From contig NZ_JAAIKC010000004.1 in assembly GCF_010820665.1 (NCBI RefSeq), positions 349,626-413,625 of the forward strand: 64,000 nucleotides of DNA. Reading direction: 5' to 3'. Below, piece after piece: positions 45,164 through 54,196 of this stretch (positions within the stretch are counted from its first letter, which is position 1; the number at the start of each line of letters is the position of its first letter). The notes beneath the pieces are model-generated. The model was not told the DNA's origin. It made no database searches and worked only from the letters and a program-made list of their open reading frames with translations. The position numbers and the translations under genes were made by a program. Origin of the DNA: Paenibacillus sp. SYP-B3998. GTDB taxonomy: Bacteria; Bacillota; Bacilli; Paenibacillales; NBRC-103111.

Positions 45164-45370
45164 TTGGTTTTACTTTCTTATCGCACTATACGAAAATTGT
45201 GCAAAGAGAATGCAGGTTTTTACTTATTTATGCTGGTGGTTATTCTAGGTATCGCCTATCGAAACACGCTTCAAGCTAACATGCTTAGTACGCTTATGCC
45301 TTACCAAATGCTAAGTATGGCAACGATAATTTTTATTTATGTGACATTACGAAAAGAGATGGGAGCTTAA
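45164..45370 (+). CDS. Possible small membrane protein
   Basis: A 68-codon frame beginning with TTG after GGTGAGG, with hydrophobic segments at about 17-30 and 48-60. It resembles a tiny membrane protein, but there is no family match and the tail overlaps the convergent regulator by 24 bases. May be spurious. Confidence 0.3.
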   Translation: MVLLSYRTIRKLCKENAGFYLFMLVVILGIAYRNTLQANMLSTLMPYQMLSMATIIFIYVTLRKEMGA

Positions 45371-45988
45371 CGATGGAGTGGAAGCTTCTGACTCGAACTT
45401 CATGTCCACACCTGTATTGGCAGCCACAAATTCAAGAATCGCTTCATGATATTTTTTTTGAGCAAGGGCCGCGATCGTGACAAAGATTTCTTCATTTTTA
45501 AAATCAAAATAAAGTTTGCCCTCTGCGGGGGCATACTTATTTATTTTGTTCATATTTACAAACAAATTTGTATCCAACTTCACAAAATCCCTGTCAGTTA
45601 ACGTTTCAATCAGTGTAGTAAAATCAACAAGAGAATCTATCATTTCCTCGGAATAACCTTCATAAGTGTAATATCGCACACTTTTTATGCCAAATTCAAG
45701 ATACCAGATGTCAGACAACTGAATCTCTGTAAATGTATGCGAGGACGTATTTTCCTCCAAATAACCAGCTTTCATTAATAACTCCGTATAGGAGTATTGA
45801 TAGGCAAGGGATAGCTTTCTCAACGTTTCAGGGGATGGTTTGATCACATCATTCGTGGTACGATTACGTCCTAGCTCCAAATCCCGAATATAAGCATGGG
45901 ACAAGCCGCTTTTATCGGCAGCTTTGCGCAAGGATATTTTACCGCGCAGCTCCTCCAAAAATTTTCCAAAGCTATTTGTAGGTTCCAA
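45347..45988 (-). CDS. XRE-family transcriptional regulator
   Basis: A 213-residue DNA-binding protein. The helix-turn-helix is at about residues 8-70: LRKAADKSGLSHAYIRDLELGR. The remaining 140 residues have no recognised effector domain. I prefer the TTG at 45988 since GGGAGGTG lies 8 bases upstream; the frame is open to 46009. It is divergent from sigI and could regulate it or itself. Confidence 0.8.
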   Translation of the reverse strand: MEPTNSFGKFLEELRGKISLRKAADKSGLSHAYIRDLELGRNRTTNDVIKPSPETLRKLSLAYQYSYTELLMKAGYLEENTSSHTFTEIQLSDIWYLEFGIKSVRYYTYEGYSEEMIDSLVDFTTLIETLTDRDFVKLDTNLFVNMNKINKYAPAEGKLYFDFKNEEIFVTIAALAQKKYHEAILEFVAANTGVDMKFESEASTPSLSSHLFS

Positions 45989-46131
45989 ATGTAACACCTC
46001 CCTATTCAATAATTGTAAAGGATTAATGATGAAATTGAAACCGTAGGCTAGGTTTTATTTCCCATTTGGTGCTCATTTAGCCATGTATGGTATAATAAAT
46101 TTATTTTTATTTGGTTGAATATCAAAAACGT

Positions 46132-46160
46132 ACCCCCCAATTGTTATCAACAGGGACGAA
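46132..46160 (+). promoter_or_regulatory. Candidate SigI-dependent promoter of sigI
   Basis: ACCCCCC (46132-46138) and CGAA (46157-46160) upstream of sigI resemble the known SigI elements (C-rich -35, CGAA -10). The spacing is 16-19 depending on which C is counted. A TATAAT at 46091-46096 could be a separate SigA -10. Confidence 0.45.
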
Positions 46161-46184
46161 ATTACTATATTGCGAGGTGGAACG

Positions 46185-46967
46185 GTGCTACTTGTACTAT
46201 TCAAAAAGTTTCTCGGCAAGAAGCATGCCGGAGGACGAAGTGATACTGAACCCTCTCCATTAGAGGAAATGATACATCAAATACAAGACGGGGACCTGCG
46301 ACTTCGGAACCAGTTCATCTCCGATTATCAGCCCTATGTGGCTAAAGTCACAAGCAGGTTCTGTAAGAGGTATATCGACCCTGCCAGAGACGATGAATTC
46401 AGCATCGCTCTCGGCGCTTTTAATGAAGCGATTAATCAATATTCAGCAGTGATGGGCCGCTCCTTCCTGGGTTTCGCGGAAACCGTTATTCGTCGCAGAC
46501 TGATTGATTTCTTGCGAAAAGAGCAGAAATTCAAAGGACAGATTCCTTACAGCTCTTTCGATCAGGAGGATGAAGAAGACAGCTTCATGAATCCAATTGA
46601 AGTTCATCAAGCCATTGAAGCTTACGAGAAGCAAAAAGGGCTGGAGGAACGGCGCAGTGAAATTATTGAGTTTACCCGATGCTTGAAAGATTTTGCTATA
46701 GCATTTTCTGAATTAACCGAAACGTCACCTAAACACGATGATTCTCGTCAAATGCTGTTTGGGATTGGTCTTACCCTTTCACAGGACGCAGAGCTTATGC
46801 GCACTCTGCTGACGAAGCGGCAGCTGCCGATTAAGGAGCTGCTTGAACAAGTACAGGTCTCAAGAAAGACACTGGAACGTAACCGCAAATTTATAATTGC
46901 AGTAGCACTTATTTTTAATGGTCCTTACCCTTATTTGCGGGATTATCTACATATTAGAGTCGATTAG
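46185..46967 (+). CDS. sigI: RNA polymerase sigma factor SigI
   Basis: A 260-residue sigma-70 family factor. Region 2 is visible as EEMIHQIQDGDLRLRNQFISDYQPYVAKVTSRFC through FSIALGAFNEAINQYS and FLGFAETVIRRRLIDFLRK. The C-terminal part (KELLEQVQVSRKTLERNRKFIIAVALIFNGPYPYLRDYL) is the SigI-specific DNA-binding domain. In Bacilli it responds to heat or wall state, in Clostridia to polysaccharides. The start is GTG 46185 because GAGGTGG precedes it. rsgI follows 29 bases later. Confidence 0.93.
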   Translation: MLLVLFKKFLGKKHAGGRSDTEPSPLEEMIHQIQDGDLRLRNQFISDYQPYVAKVTSRFCKRYIDPARDDEFSIALGAFNEAINQYSAVMGRSFLGFAETVIRRRLIDFLRKEQKFKGQIPYSSFDQEDEEDSFMNPIEVHQAIEAYEKQKGLEERRSEIIEFTRCLKDFAIAFSELTETSPKHDDSRQMLFGIGLTLSQDAELMRTLLTKRQLPIKELLEQVQVSRKTLERNRKFIIAVALIFNGPYPYLRDYLHIRVD

Positions 46968-46996
46968 TTATAGTTAAAGAAAGGGAGAAACAGCGC

Positions 46997-48334
46997 ATGA
47001 ACAAGGGAATCGTAATGGAATTAAGCGAGAGCTCCATTATCGTCATGGGTCCAGACGGTCGGTTCGATAAGCTTCCAAGAGGTACACGGAACTGTGAAGT
47101 TGGGGAAGAAATACTTTACGCTCCAATAAATAGTCGTTTGAAGGTACCGCAAATGGCTATTGCATCGGGATTGGCAGCAGCTATCGTTCTATGTTTTGTA
47201 TTAGTTTCCACATTGACAGGAAATGTTCCGGGGGGTCAAGTCGTTGCTTACGTTACGATAGATATTAATCCCAGTGTAGAAATTGGCATTGATAATCAGG
47301 AAGTCGTTCAGGATCTGCAGGGATTGAATTCGGATGGAGAAAATTTAATTAAAGCGTTGGCGTTCAAAGGGAAATCTTTGGAAGATGTTACATCTGAGAT
47401 TCTGGATAAGGCAGAGCAAGGGGCGTTGTCTAAAGGCGAGGGAGATATTATCATCAGCAGCACGGTCGTTCAAGATAAAACGGTTGTTAGTGATGAGGCG
47501 ATCGCTACCAAGCTGAAAGTCCAGGTCAACAAGCATATTGAGCAAGCGCATCCTGACCAGGTTAGAAATTATGAAGTTACAGCATTTGCTGCACCGCAAG
47601 AAGTGAGGCAGGAAGCCAAAGCGAGCGGTGTGTCAGCGGGCAAATATGCCATCTATCTGAATGCATTGGACAATGGAACCAAAGTATCGCTTGATGACAT
47701 TAAAACCGTATCGATCCATCAGCTTGCCAAAGATAACGGTGGCATCGATAAATTCGTGAAGCCAGAAAAGCCAATTGACAAAACGACGCTCAGAAAGCTT
47801 GTCGAAGATGAGAAATCTGGCAAATTGAATGAAAAAATGGAGCAGCTTCAGAATGATAAAGCAGCCAAAGATAAGAACGATAAAAATGATAAGAACGATA
47901 AAAATAGCAATAAAAATAATAACAACAAGAATAGTGTGAAGCCAACTAAAACCCCTTTACCGAGGAACGACAAGAATGATGGTAAGGATAACAATGACGA
48001 TTCTAGACCAACGAAGAGACCCGACAATCGCGATGACAAAGACGATAACGGAGATCCCAAGAAAGATTCGTCTGGAAATCAACCATCCAGTACAAAACCT
48101 GCGAACAAACCCATAAGCTCTAATAAGCCTACCTCTAAGCCATCCTTAAAGCCGTCCCCCACCACTAAACCAGGGTCTGGGGACGATTCCGATTCTAAAG
48201 GAAGAGATAATAATCGGGATAAAAATGAGGATGCTAACCGAGGAAGAGATAGCAATAAAGATGATCGGTCTAAAGATAACCGTGGAAGAGATAACAACAA
48301 AGATGATCGATCTAATGATGATCGAAGAAATTAG
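46997..48334 (+). CDS. rsgI: Anti-sigma-I factor RsgI
   Basis: A 445-residue single-pass membrane protein. Residues 1-50 are the RsgI N-terminal domain (KGIVMELSESSIIVMGPDGRF) that holds SigI. A helix lies at about 52-74. The periplasm-facing part has the RsgI middle domain (YVTIDINPSVEIGIDNQEVV). The last 160 residues are a very polar, Lys/Asn/Asp-rich low-complexity tail with Thr/Ser/Pro segments, so no carbohydrate-binding domain is attached. The tail probably crosses the wall. Ends at a strong terminator. Confidence 0.92.
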   Translation: MNKGIVMELSESSIIVMGPDGRFDKLPRGTRNCEVGEEILYAPINSRLKVPQMAIASGLAAAIVLCFVLVSTLTGNVPGGQVVAYVTIDINPSVEIGIDNQEVVQDLQGLNSDGENLIKALAFKGKSLEDVTSEILDKAEQGALSKGEGDIIISSTVVQDKTVVSDEAIATKLKVQVNKHIEQAHPDQVRNYEVTAFAAPQEVRQEAKASGVSAGKYAIYLNALDNGTKVSLDDIKTVSIHQLAKDNGGIDKFVKPEKPIDKTTLRKLVEDEKSGKLNEKMEQLQNDKAAKDKNDKNDKNDKNSNKNNNNKNSVKPTKTPLPRNDKNDGKDNNDDSRPTKRPDNRDDKDDNGDPKKDSSGNQPSSTKPANKPISSNKPTSKPSLKPSPTTKPGSGDDSDSKGRDNNRDKNEDANRGRDSNKDDRSKDNRGRDNNKDDRSNDDRRN

Positions 48335-48345
48335 CCGAAAAGATA

Positions 48346-48394
48346 AATACCCCGTGCCCACTTCTTCAAATAGAAGCGGCACGGGGTATTTTAC
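48346..48394. terminator. Bidirectional terminator rsgI / PepSY gene
   Basis: AATACCCCGTGCC pairs perfectly with GGCACGGGGTATT, with inner CTTCT/AGAAG; T on the right and A on the left. Confidence 0.9.
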
Positions 48395-48397
48395 CTT

Positions 48398-49561
48398 TTA
48401 CTCAGACGCACTGACAGTAGGCATTTGAGCCTTGAGAGGAAAGGCAGGAGTAGTAGCGGGTGTTTTTTTCTTTTTCCGCCGGACGCGAACTTTCAGCTGC
48501 CAGATAACGAGTCCCGTGATCATCAGGAAAAGCGGCATTAACCCCATGATGACACTGAAGATTTTAACGGGTTCTCCACCCCATGTTGCGTAGTGGAGCC
48601 CTTTTTTTAACGCATTATAGAAAGTGATACCTGCATAAGGATTTGTTTTACCTAAAATTTGACCCGAATAGGGGTCTTCATAAACAGTGACGTTGTTGGA
48701 CCCATTAAGGCTGAAGCCATCTTTCATTGCAAGCTGATAAGTCTGATCAGGCTTAACGGGAAGCTGAACGCGAATAAGTTGATTTTGAGGAAACGCTTCT
48801 TTCGCATTTTGCACGATCACATCGAGAGAAAGAGGCTCTTTGTCCTTCGTTTTTGTTTTCGTCCAAGCTGCGGGTATCTCTGCTTTCGTATTTACGCCAA
48901 ACCAACCAAACACATATTTATCTACATGAAGTGCTGTACCCGTGATCGCAAATACAAGTAAGAATGGAATCGTCACAATTCCAATGGTTTTATGAAGGCC
49001 TTGATTGAGAGGAAGCTTACCCTTCTTACGGATAATTCGAAAACCGCTAGCGAATTTTTTAAGGCCTGGCCACCATAAGTAGGCGCCAGTAACTAAAATA
49101 AAGATTAAACCAAGTCCCATCACGCTACCGATCAAAGAAGCTTTTGTTTTACCAAGGAGGTCACCTACAAGTAAGTAACGGTGCAGTTGGACTACTTTAG
49201 TAAAAAAGGCATCTCGTTCGGGCCCGACGGGTCCTAGAACTTTACCTGTGCCGGGATCAACATAAACGGTATGTGTGGCGGTGTTACCATTTACGTCTTT
49301 CGTTACACGAACATGATAAAGGCCATCTTCATTCGGTATATCGACTCGATCCGCATTAAAGCCAGGATAAGCTTGTTCCGCGTTTTGCTGGATCGTATGT
49401 ATGGGGGTATCGCCAGGTGTAGCTTGATAAAGCAGGGGATGAGTCATTTTCTGAATGTCATCTTCAACGACAAGCATACTACCGGTCGTACAAATAACGA
49501 CGATGAATAACCCAAGGAATAAACTGACAATAAGATGAAGTTTTAAAAGCGTTCTGCGCAC
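48398..49561 (-). CDS. PepSY-associated transmembrane protein, iron-regulated
   Basis: A 387-residue membrane protein with four helices: about residues 8-30, 140-165, 195-215 and 340-360. Between them are two PepSY domains; HTIQQNAEQAYPGFNADRVDIP and DVIVQNAKEAFPQNQLIRVQLP are typical. These PiuB-like proteins are often linked to siderophore or haem use and may act as membrane ferric reductases. The start is GTG 49561 with GGAGGAAC before it. Two Fur boxes lie upstream. Confidence 0.85.
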   Translation of the reverse strand: MRRTLLKLHLIVSLFLGLFIVVICTTGSMLVVEDDIQKMTHPLLYQATPGDTPIHTIQQNAEQAYPGFNADRVDIPNEDGLYHVRVTKDVNGNTATHTVYVDPGTGKVLGPVGPERDAFFTKVVQLHRYLLVGDLLGKTKASLIGSVMGLGLIFILVTGAYLWWPGLKKFASGFRIIRKKGKLPLNQGLHKTIGIVTIPFLLVFAITGTALHVDKYVFGWFGVNTKAEIPAAWTKTKTKDKEPLSLDVIVQNAKEAFPQNQLIRVQLPVKPDQTYQLAMKDGFSLNGSNNVTVYEDPYSGQILGKTNPYAGITFYNALKKGLHYATWGGEPVKIFSVIMGLMPLFLMITGLVIWQLKVRVRRKKKKTPATTPAFPLKAQMPTVSASE

Positions 49562-49581
49562 AAGATGTTCCTCCCAATATT

Positions 49582-49596
49582 TGAGAATGATTATCA
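49582..49596 (-). promoter_or_regulatory. Fur box 1 (proximal)
   Basis: TGAGAATGATTATCA matches TGATAATnATTATCA with one mismatch. It lies between the promoter and the PepSY gene start. Confidence 0.75.
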
Positions 49597-49618
49597 AACT
49601 CATGATGTCTCGTTTCAC

Positions 49619-49647
49619 ATGATAATAATTCTCAATTCTAATGTCAA
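49619..49647 (-). promoter_or_regulatory. Promoter with overlapping Fur box 2
   Basis: Minus strand TTGACA (49647-49642), 17 bases, TATCAT (49624-49619). A second Fur box, TGATAATAATTCTCA on plus (49620-49634, one mismatch), covers the -10. Iron-bound Fur would block this promoter. Confidence 0.75.
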
Positions 49648-49802
49648 TAACTTTTTTGCAAGTAACTTAACATGGTATGACATGAAAAGGGGTAACTCTT
49701 CTTATATGCATCCTTTCATGGAAAGAAAGGTGGAGTTGTATTACAATACATTCATGTGCATTTAAATCGAGCATTCATTTTTGAGGGAAGGGAGCTTTGG
49801 CT

Positions 49803-50816
49803 TTGAGATACACAGCTTTCGGCAAATCGGGCTACAAGGTATCCTCACTTGGATTCGGAGCCATGAACCTTCCAAGTGTTCCGCTAGAACAAGCTAGAGA
49901 AACACTCAACTATGCCTTAGACCATGGCATTAATTACATAGATACCGCAGCGGCATATCGCAACAGTGAGGAAATTATCGGTGAGTGCATTTCGCATCGC
50001 AGAGAGGACTACTTTTTGGCTACGAAGACAGGGGCCAGGGATTATGCGACAGCCAAATCGGAGATCGAACGAAGCTTGGTAAGAATGAAAACGGATCACG
50101 TAGATTTGCTTCAAATTCATTATGTAAACTACGTGCACGAGTTTCAAGAAATTATGGCGGAAGGCGGCGCTTATGAAGCCGCTTTAGAAGCTCAAAGAGA
50201 AGGCAAAGTTAGATTTATCGGAATTACGGGGCATCGTCCAGATTTGTTGACGAAGTGGATCGCCAAAGGGCAATTCGCCCAAATCCTGTTTCATTTGAAC
50301 CTGGCACAGCCGTTTGCTAGGGATACGCTCATACCTACAGCAACCGAAATGGGGTTGATGAAGGTAGCCATGAAGCCATTATCTGGCGGGTTTATCCAGC
50401 CTGTTGAGCTTGCTATTCGCTATCCTTTCAGTCAAGACGTGCACGTGACGATCTCAGGGATGGTGAGCGTGAAGGAAGTGCAGGAGAATTTGGCCGCTCA
50501 GGCAGAAGAAGTCGGCAGTACTGAGCGACAAGAGCTAGAGCAGTTGGCGATTGAATTGGGTCAGCATGATTGCAGACGCTGCAATTATTGTTCATGCCCG
50601 CTTGAAATTTCAATTCCCGATGTGATGATCGCTAGCAAGTTTAGGGAGAAGTTCGGTTTGCTGCCGAAAGGTGACGGATTTTTCCAAAAACAAAAGGATA
50701 GGATAACAGGCTGCGCTGATCATGATCCTTGCAAAGAAAAACCACTTTGCGAGGACAAATGTCCTTATCATTTGCCGATGCAAAAGGTTGTGCAGTCGGC
50801 TGCTTCTTACTATTAA
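49803..50816 (+). CDS. Aldo/keto reductase with Cys-rich C-terminus
   Basis: A 337-residue TIM-barrel oxidoreductase. The tetrad appears as Asp and Tyr in NYIDTAAAYRNSEE, Lys in LATKTG and His in LLQIHYV. After the barrel, residues about 255-335 hold a cysteine set CRRCNYCSCP, then CADHDPC and CEDKCPYHLP, typical of the [4Fe-4S] tail in a subgroup of bacterial AKRs. Start is TTG 49803, 8 bases after AAGGGAG; TTG 49797 is too close. pepA begins 21 bases after its stop. Confidence 0.85.
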   Translation: MRYTAFGKSGYKVSSLGFGAMNLPSVPLEQARETLNYALDHGINYIDTAAAYRNSEEIIGECISHRREDYFLATKTGARDYATAKSEIERSLVRMKTDHVDLLQIHYVNYVHEFQEIMAEGGAYEAALEAQREGKVRFIGITGHRPDLLTKWIAKGQFAQILFHLNLAQPFARDTLIPTATEMGLMKVAMKPLSGGFIQPVELAIRYPFSQDVHVTISGMVSVKEVQENLAAQAEEVGSTERQELEQLAIELGQHDCRRCNYCSCPLEISIPDVMIASKFREKFGLLPKGDGFFQKQKDRITGCADHDPCKEKPLCEDKCPYHLPMQKVVQSAASYY

Positions 50817-50837
50817 ATGAAAACAAGGAGAACGAAT

Positions 50838-52346
50838 ATGTTTATTAAGATAACGGATATAACCACACAGGTGTTTACTTCGTATAGCAATAATGAGGCG
50901 CAGGCAGACGCAATTGTAATCTGCTTAACCGAATCCGAGCTACGGCAGGGCGCTGTCCTCGGACAGCCGCAGCTTGATCAGGCTCTTCAAGGCTTAAAAG
51001 AGAAGGGCATATTCACTGGCGCCTCAGGCGAACTTGAGGCGCTGCCTACGCATGGGCTGCTGCCGTACGCCTACGTGCTTGTGGCGGGGCTAGGCCCCGT
51101 CACTTCACGCGAAACGCTGCGTGCAGCCTCGGTCTATGCAGCGCGCGAGGCTCTCGCGCTGCGGCTCGAACGCTTGGCGTTGAAGCTGCCAAGCAGCATT
51201 GACAGTCGGTCAGCGGTTATCGCATTGACCGAGGGGCTACTCCTCGGTACGTATCGCATCGCGTCGTACCGCAAGAATGAGCCTGTACGCGCGGAGTTGC
51301 GTCAGGCCGTGCTGCTTACAGAAGCGGCTGCGGACGCAGCGCTTCTGGCGCAAGCGATCGCAACCGCGGAGACGGTTGCGGAGGGCACGAACTATGCCCG
51401 GGATTTGACGAACCTCCCGGGCAACAAGCTTGTTCCGGCTTCCCTCGCAGAGGAAGCCATGAAGCTGGCCCAGCACTGCGGCTTTGCTTGCGAAGTGCTG
51501 GACGAGCAGGAGATTGCCGCCCGCGGGATGGGCGGTTTGACAGCGGTTGGCGCTGGCAGCGTCAACCCTCCCCGGTTGATCACCCTGCAATACAAAGGGG
51601 ATCCAGACTCCACTGACGTGCTTGGAATCGTCGGCAAAGGAGTGACCTTCGATACAGGAGGGATCTCGATGAAAGACCCTGATGGTATGGAAGAAATGAT
51701 CAGCGATATGGGCGGTGCTGCATCGATTCTAGGCGCCATGCACGTCGTAGGACAACTAAAGCCAAAGGTGAATCTAATTGTTGTCATCCCGTCAGCAGAG
51801 AATATGACCTCAGGCGCGGCTTATCGTCCTGGCGATGTGGTTACACTGCTTAGCGGGCATTCCGTTGAGGTTTTGAATACGGATGCGGAAGGACGTATTA
51901 TTTTGGCCGAGGGTCTTACTTATGCCAAGCAACTAGGCGCAAATCGGTTAATTGATGTTGCCACTTTGACAGGGGCGGTTCTGATCTCTTTCGGGGATGT
52001 CGCTACAGCAGCAGTGACGAACGATGATGAATTCCTTAAGCCTTTTATGGGTGCAGCCGCGCAAGCGGATGAGAAGGTTTGGCAGCTGCCGAACTATCCA
52101 GAATATCGTGCCATGCTCAAAAGCGATGTAGCCGATGTTCGGAACTCCACAGGGACAAGCCGCTGGGCAGGCGCGACTACAGCAGGGTTATTCATCGGTT
52201 TCTTTGCTGAAGAAACCCCTTGGATTCATTTGGATACCGGTGGTACCGCTTGGCTGTGGTCTGAAAAAGGTACCGAGCCTAAAGGCGCAACAGGTGTTAT
52301 GGTACGGACATTAGCCAGCTATTTATGCGGCTCAGCTATCTACTAA
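50838..52346 (+). CDS. pepA: Leucyl aminopeptidase, M17 family
   Basis: A 502-residue cytosolic enzyme that removes N-terminal residues and needs two metal ions. The catalytic domain has GKGVTFDTGGISMK (Lys and Asp ligands) and the signature NTDAEGRIILAEGL. The N-terminal macro-like domain (about 1-170) is more variable and comes from a GC-rich, Ala/Leu-rich stretch (about 51000-51560). The ATG at 50838 follows AAGGAGAACG; the ATG at 50817 overlaps the stop of the AKR gene and has no ribosome site. Ends in a strong terminator. Confidence 0.95.
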   Translation: MFIKITDITTQVFTSYSNNEAQADAIVICLTESELRQGAVLGQPQLDQALQGLKEKGIFTGASGELEALPTHGLLPYAYVLVAGLGPVTSRETLRAASVYAAREALALRLERLALKLPSSIDSRSAVIALTEGLLLGTYRIASYRKNEPVRAELRQAVLLTEAAADAALLAQAIATAETVAEGTNYARDLTNLPGNKLVPASLAEEAMKLAQHCGFACEVLDEQEIAARGMGGLTAVGAGSVNPPRLITLQYKGDPDSTDVLGIVGKGVTFDTGGISMKDPDGMEEMISDMGGAASILGAMHVVGQLKPKVNLIVVIPSAENMTSGAAYRPGDVVTLLSGHSVEVLNTDAEGRIILAEGLTYAKQLGANRLIDVATLTGAVLISFGDVATAAVTNDDEFLKPFMGAAAQADEKVWQLPNYPEYRAMLKSDVADVRNSTGTSRWAGATTAGLFIGFFAEETPWIHLDTGGTAWLWSEKGTEPKGATGVMVRTLASYLCGSAIY

Positions 52347-52432
52347 AAAAGTCACCCGCTCTGAGTTAAATCAAAGGCTCTCCATGAATGTTCATGGAGA
52401 GCCTTAAACGCAGAATGAAGGGTGACTTTTTT
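52345..52432. terminator. Nested bidirectional terminator
   Basis: The outer AAAAAAGTCACCC/GGGTGACTTTTTT encloses a second hairpin AAGGCTCTCCATGAA/TTCATGGAGAGCCTT. It serves convergent pepA and the 52431 gene. Confidence 0.9.
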
Positions 52433-52988
52433 ATGCTCCGAGGCTTCGACCTGCTGAAGTAGGCTTCGTCTGTGGTAAACGTAACAGCTCATTCAAGTCC
52501 GACATCCGAATAACCAGACGGTTAATTTCATTCGTCGTATAGGAAAGCTGTGTGGTCCGCTGCTCTAGCTGAGTCAAGTTAATGCCAATCCAGTTTTTTT
52601 TGTTGGCATTATACTGGAGATCATACTTTAGTACCGTTAACGAAGCGGCAAAAGGATTGGGCTTGACATAGACGTCTTTCATAACGTCCTCTAAGTTAAA
52701 AAATAGCTTGCCACGCTTCCATTTCACATAACCCGGTTCAAAAAGGATCACAAGCAGATCGGAATCCGCAGCTTCGGCATTTTCCATCTTGATTAAACGA
52801 ACCGCGCCTTTAGCTTGATTGGGGTTAATAAACTGATTTGAACGAAAATCAGGAAGAAAGGGCACGATGAGAAGCGGGCCAATACTCGCGATATACAAAT
52901 AAGTGATTGACTGAAATAAAAGAGAGAGTACAATAAAAATCAAAAAGAGCAATAAACTTATGAGAAGTCCAAACTTGTTTGATTTCAT
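52431..52988 (-). CDS. Hypothetical membrane protein
   Basis: A 185-residue protein with two adjacent helices at about 8-24 and 28-46, then a soluble domain: LLVILFEPGYVKWKRGKLFFNLEDV and a C-terminal helix. No family is recognised. The start codon overlaps ATG-AAA-TCA at the end of a promoter-like AT-rich region; no strong ribosome site was seen. Confidence 0.65.
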   Translation of the reverse strand: MKSNKFGLLISLLLFLIFIVLSLLFQSITYLYIASIGPLLIVPFLPDFRSNQFINPNQAKGAVRLIKMENAEAADSDLLVILFEPGYVKWKRGKLFFNLEDVMKDVYVKPNPFAASLTVLKYDLQYNANKKNWIGINLTQLEQRTTQLSYTTNEINRLVIRMSDLNELLRLPQTKPTSAGRSLGA

Positions 52989-53244
52989 AGTAATTCGATA
53001 ATCCCGCCTGACATGATAGATTAGGTAGACAGTCCTATTTTAACATAATCGACAGATAGATTGTAAGTTCTAATATCAATCATTCAACAAAAGTGTGGAT
53101 TGAGGAGTTTTTCTCTCTACTATTTCTGGACAATGAAGTTAAGAGATACGCCAAAACGTGGAACGACCCATGCATATCGCTTCCTATACGGCTTTTACCG
53201 GGATCGCTGCATGATTAAATATGCTGGGCATAGGAGTGATCAGT

Positions 53245-54168
53245 ATGACGAAGAAAAGAATCGGTTTAATCGGTTTGGGAGATATTGCACAGAAGGTGTA
53301 TCTTCCTCTGCTGTCTGTGAATGAGCAAGTTGATATCGTGGGACTCATGAGCTCAACGCAAACAACTGTTGATCGGATGATGATGAAGTATAGAGTTCCT
53401 TTCGGTACTACAGATCTAAATGAACTGCTCGATCAAGAGCTTGACGCTGTATTCGTTCATAGTCCAACAGCTACGCACTATGATATTGCGATGCAAAGTA
53501 TAGAAAGGGGCGTTGCGGTGTATGTGGATAAGCCACTTTCCTATCAATGGGAGCAATCACTTGAGATGGCTTCATTTGCTGAAAAGAAAGGCATCTTATT
53601 GGCAACTGGGTTTAATCGTAGGTTCGCGCCACGCTATGTGGAGGCTAAACAGTGGCTGCAGGAGGCAGGGGGCTTTGATTGGGCTTCAGCGGTCAAGCAT
53701 CGGACGAAGCAGCAGGGCCATAGCGCCAAAGAAACGCTCTATGACGATCTGATTCATATGTTAGATCTCCTAATATGGCTAGGAGAAGTGCCCTATGAGG
53801 TGAAAACTTACAACCAACATGCGGATTCAGAGGGGAAGCTGCTCCATGCATCTGGAACGCTGGATTTCGGTAGTGCGGTAGGAACGTATAGTATGGTTAG
53901 ACGCGCAGGGTTTGATATGGAAAAAGTAGAGCTGCATGGAAGCGGCAGATCTGTAGAGATTACCAATTTGGAGCATGCTGTTTTTTATGAAAAAGGCGCA
54001 GCACCGAGTTTCCGTTCTTTTGGCAGTTGGGATACTGTACTGGAAAGAAGAGGCTTCGCCAGTGTCGTTGAACATTTTTTAACTAGCTTGGGTAGTCCAG
54101 ATTCATGCAGCATTCGCGCAGATCGTGTACTCGATTCCCATCAATTAGTAGAGCGTTTATCTATCTAA
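53245..54168 (+). CDS. Gfo/Idh/MocA-family oxidoreductase
   Basis: A 307-residue NAD(P)-dependent sugar dehydrogenase-like protein. The Rossmann motif RIGLIGLGDIAQKVYLPLL at 4-22, VHSPTATHYD, and the lysine of the EKP-like motif in VYVDKPLS are visible. GFNRRFAPRY and DDLIHMLDLLIWLG follow. The ATG at 53245 follows AGGAGTGATC; the earlier in-frame ATG is less likely. Substrate unknown. The WYL regulator starts 28 bases after its stop and may control it. Confidence 0.88.
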   Translation: MTKKRIGLIGLGDIAQKVYLPLLSVNEQVDIVGLMSSTQTTVDRMMMKYRVPFGTTDLNELLDQELDAVFVHSPTATHYDIAMQSIERGVAVYVDKPLSYQWEQSLEMASFAEKKGILLATGFNRRFAPRYVEAKQWLQEAGGFDWASAVKHRTKQQGHSAKETLYDDLIHMLDLLIWLGEVPYEVKTYNQHADSEGKLLHASGTLDFGSAVGTYSMVRRAGFDMEKVELHGSGRSVEITNLEHAVFYEKGAAPSFRSFGSWDTVLERRGFASVVEHFLTSLGSPDSCSIRADRVLDSHQLVERLSI

Positions 54169-54196
54169 CTATTTGGCGAGGAAAGGAATCACTGTT

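Noticed and set aside
46170..46184. TTG 46170 as start of sigI
   Set aside because: It lies before the GAGGTGG ribosome site; GTG 46185 fits the spacing and the family start.
53100..53324. A 74-codon frame before the Gfo/Idh gene
   Set aside because: It overlaps the well supported start of the oxidoreductase in another frame and has no family match.
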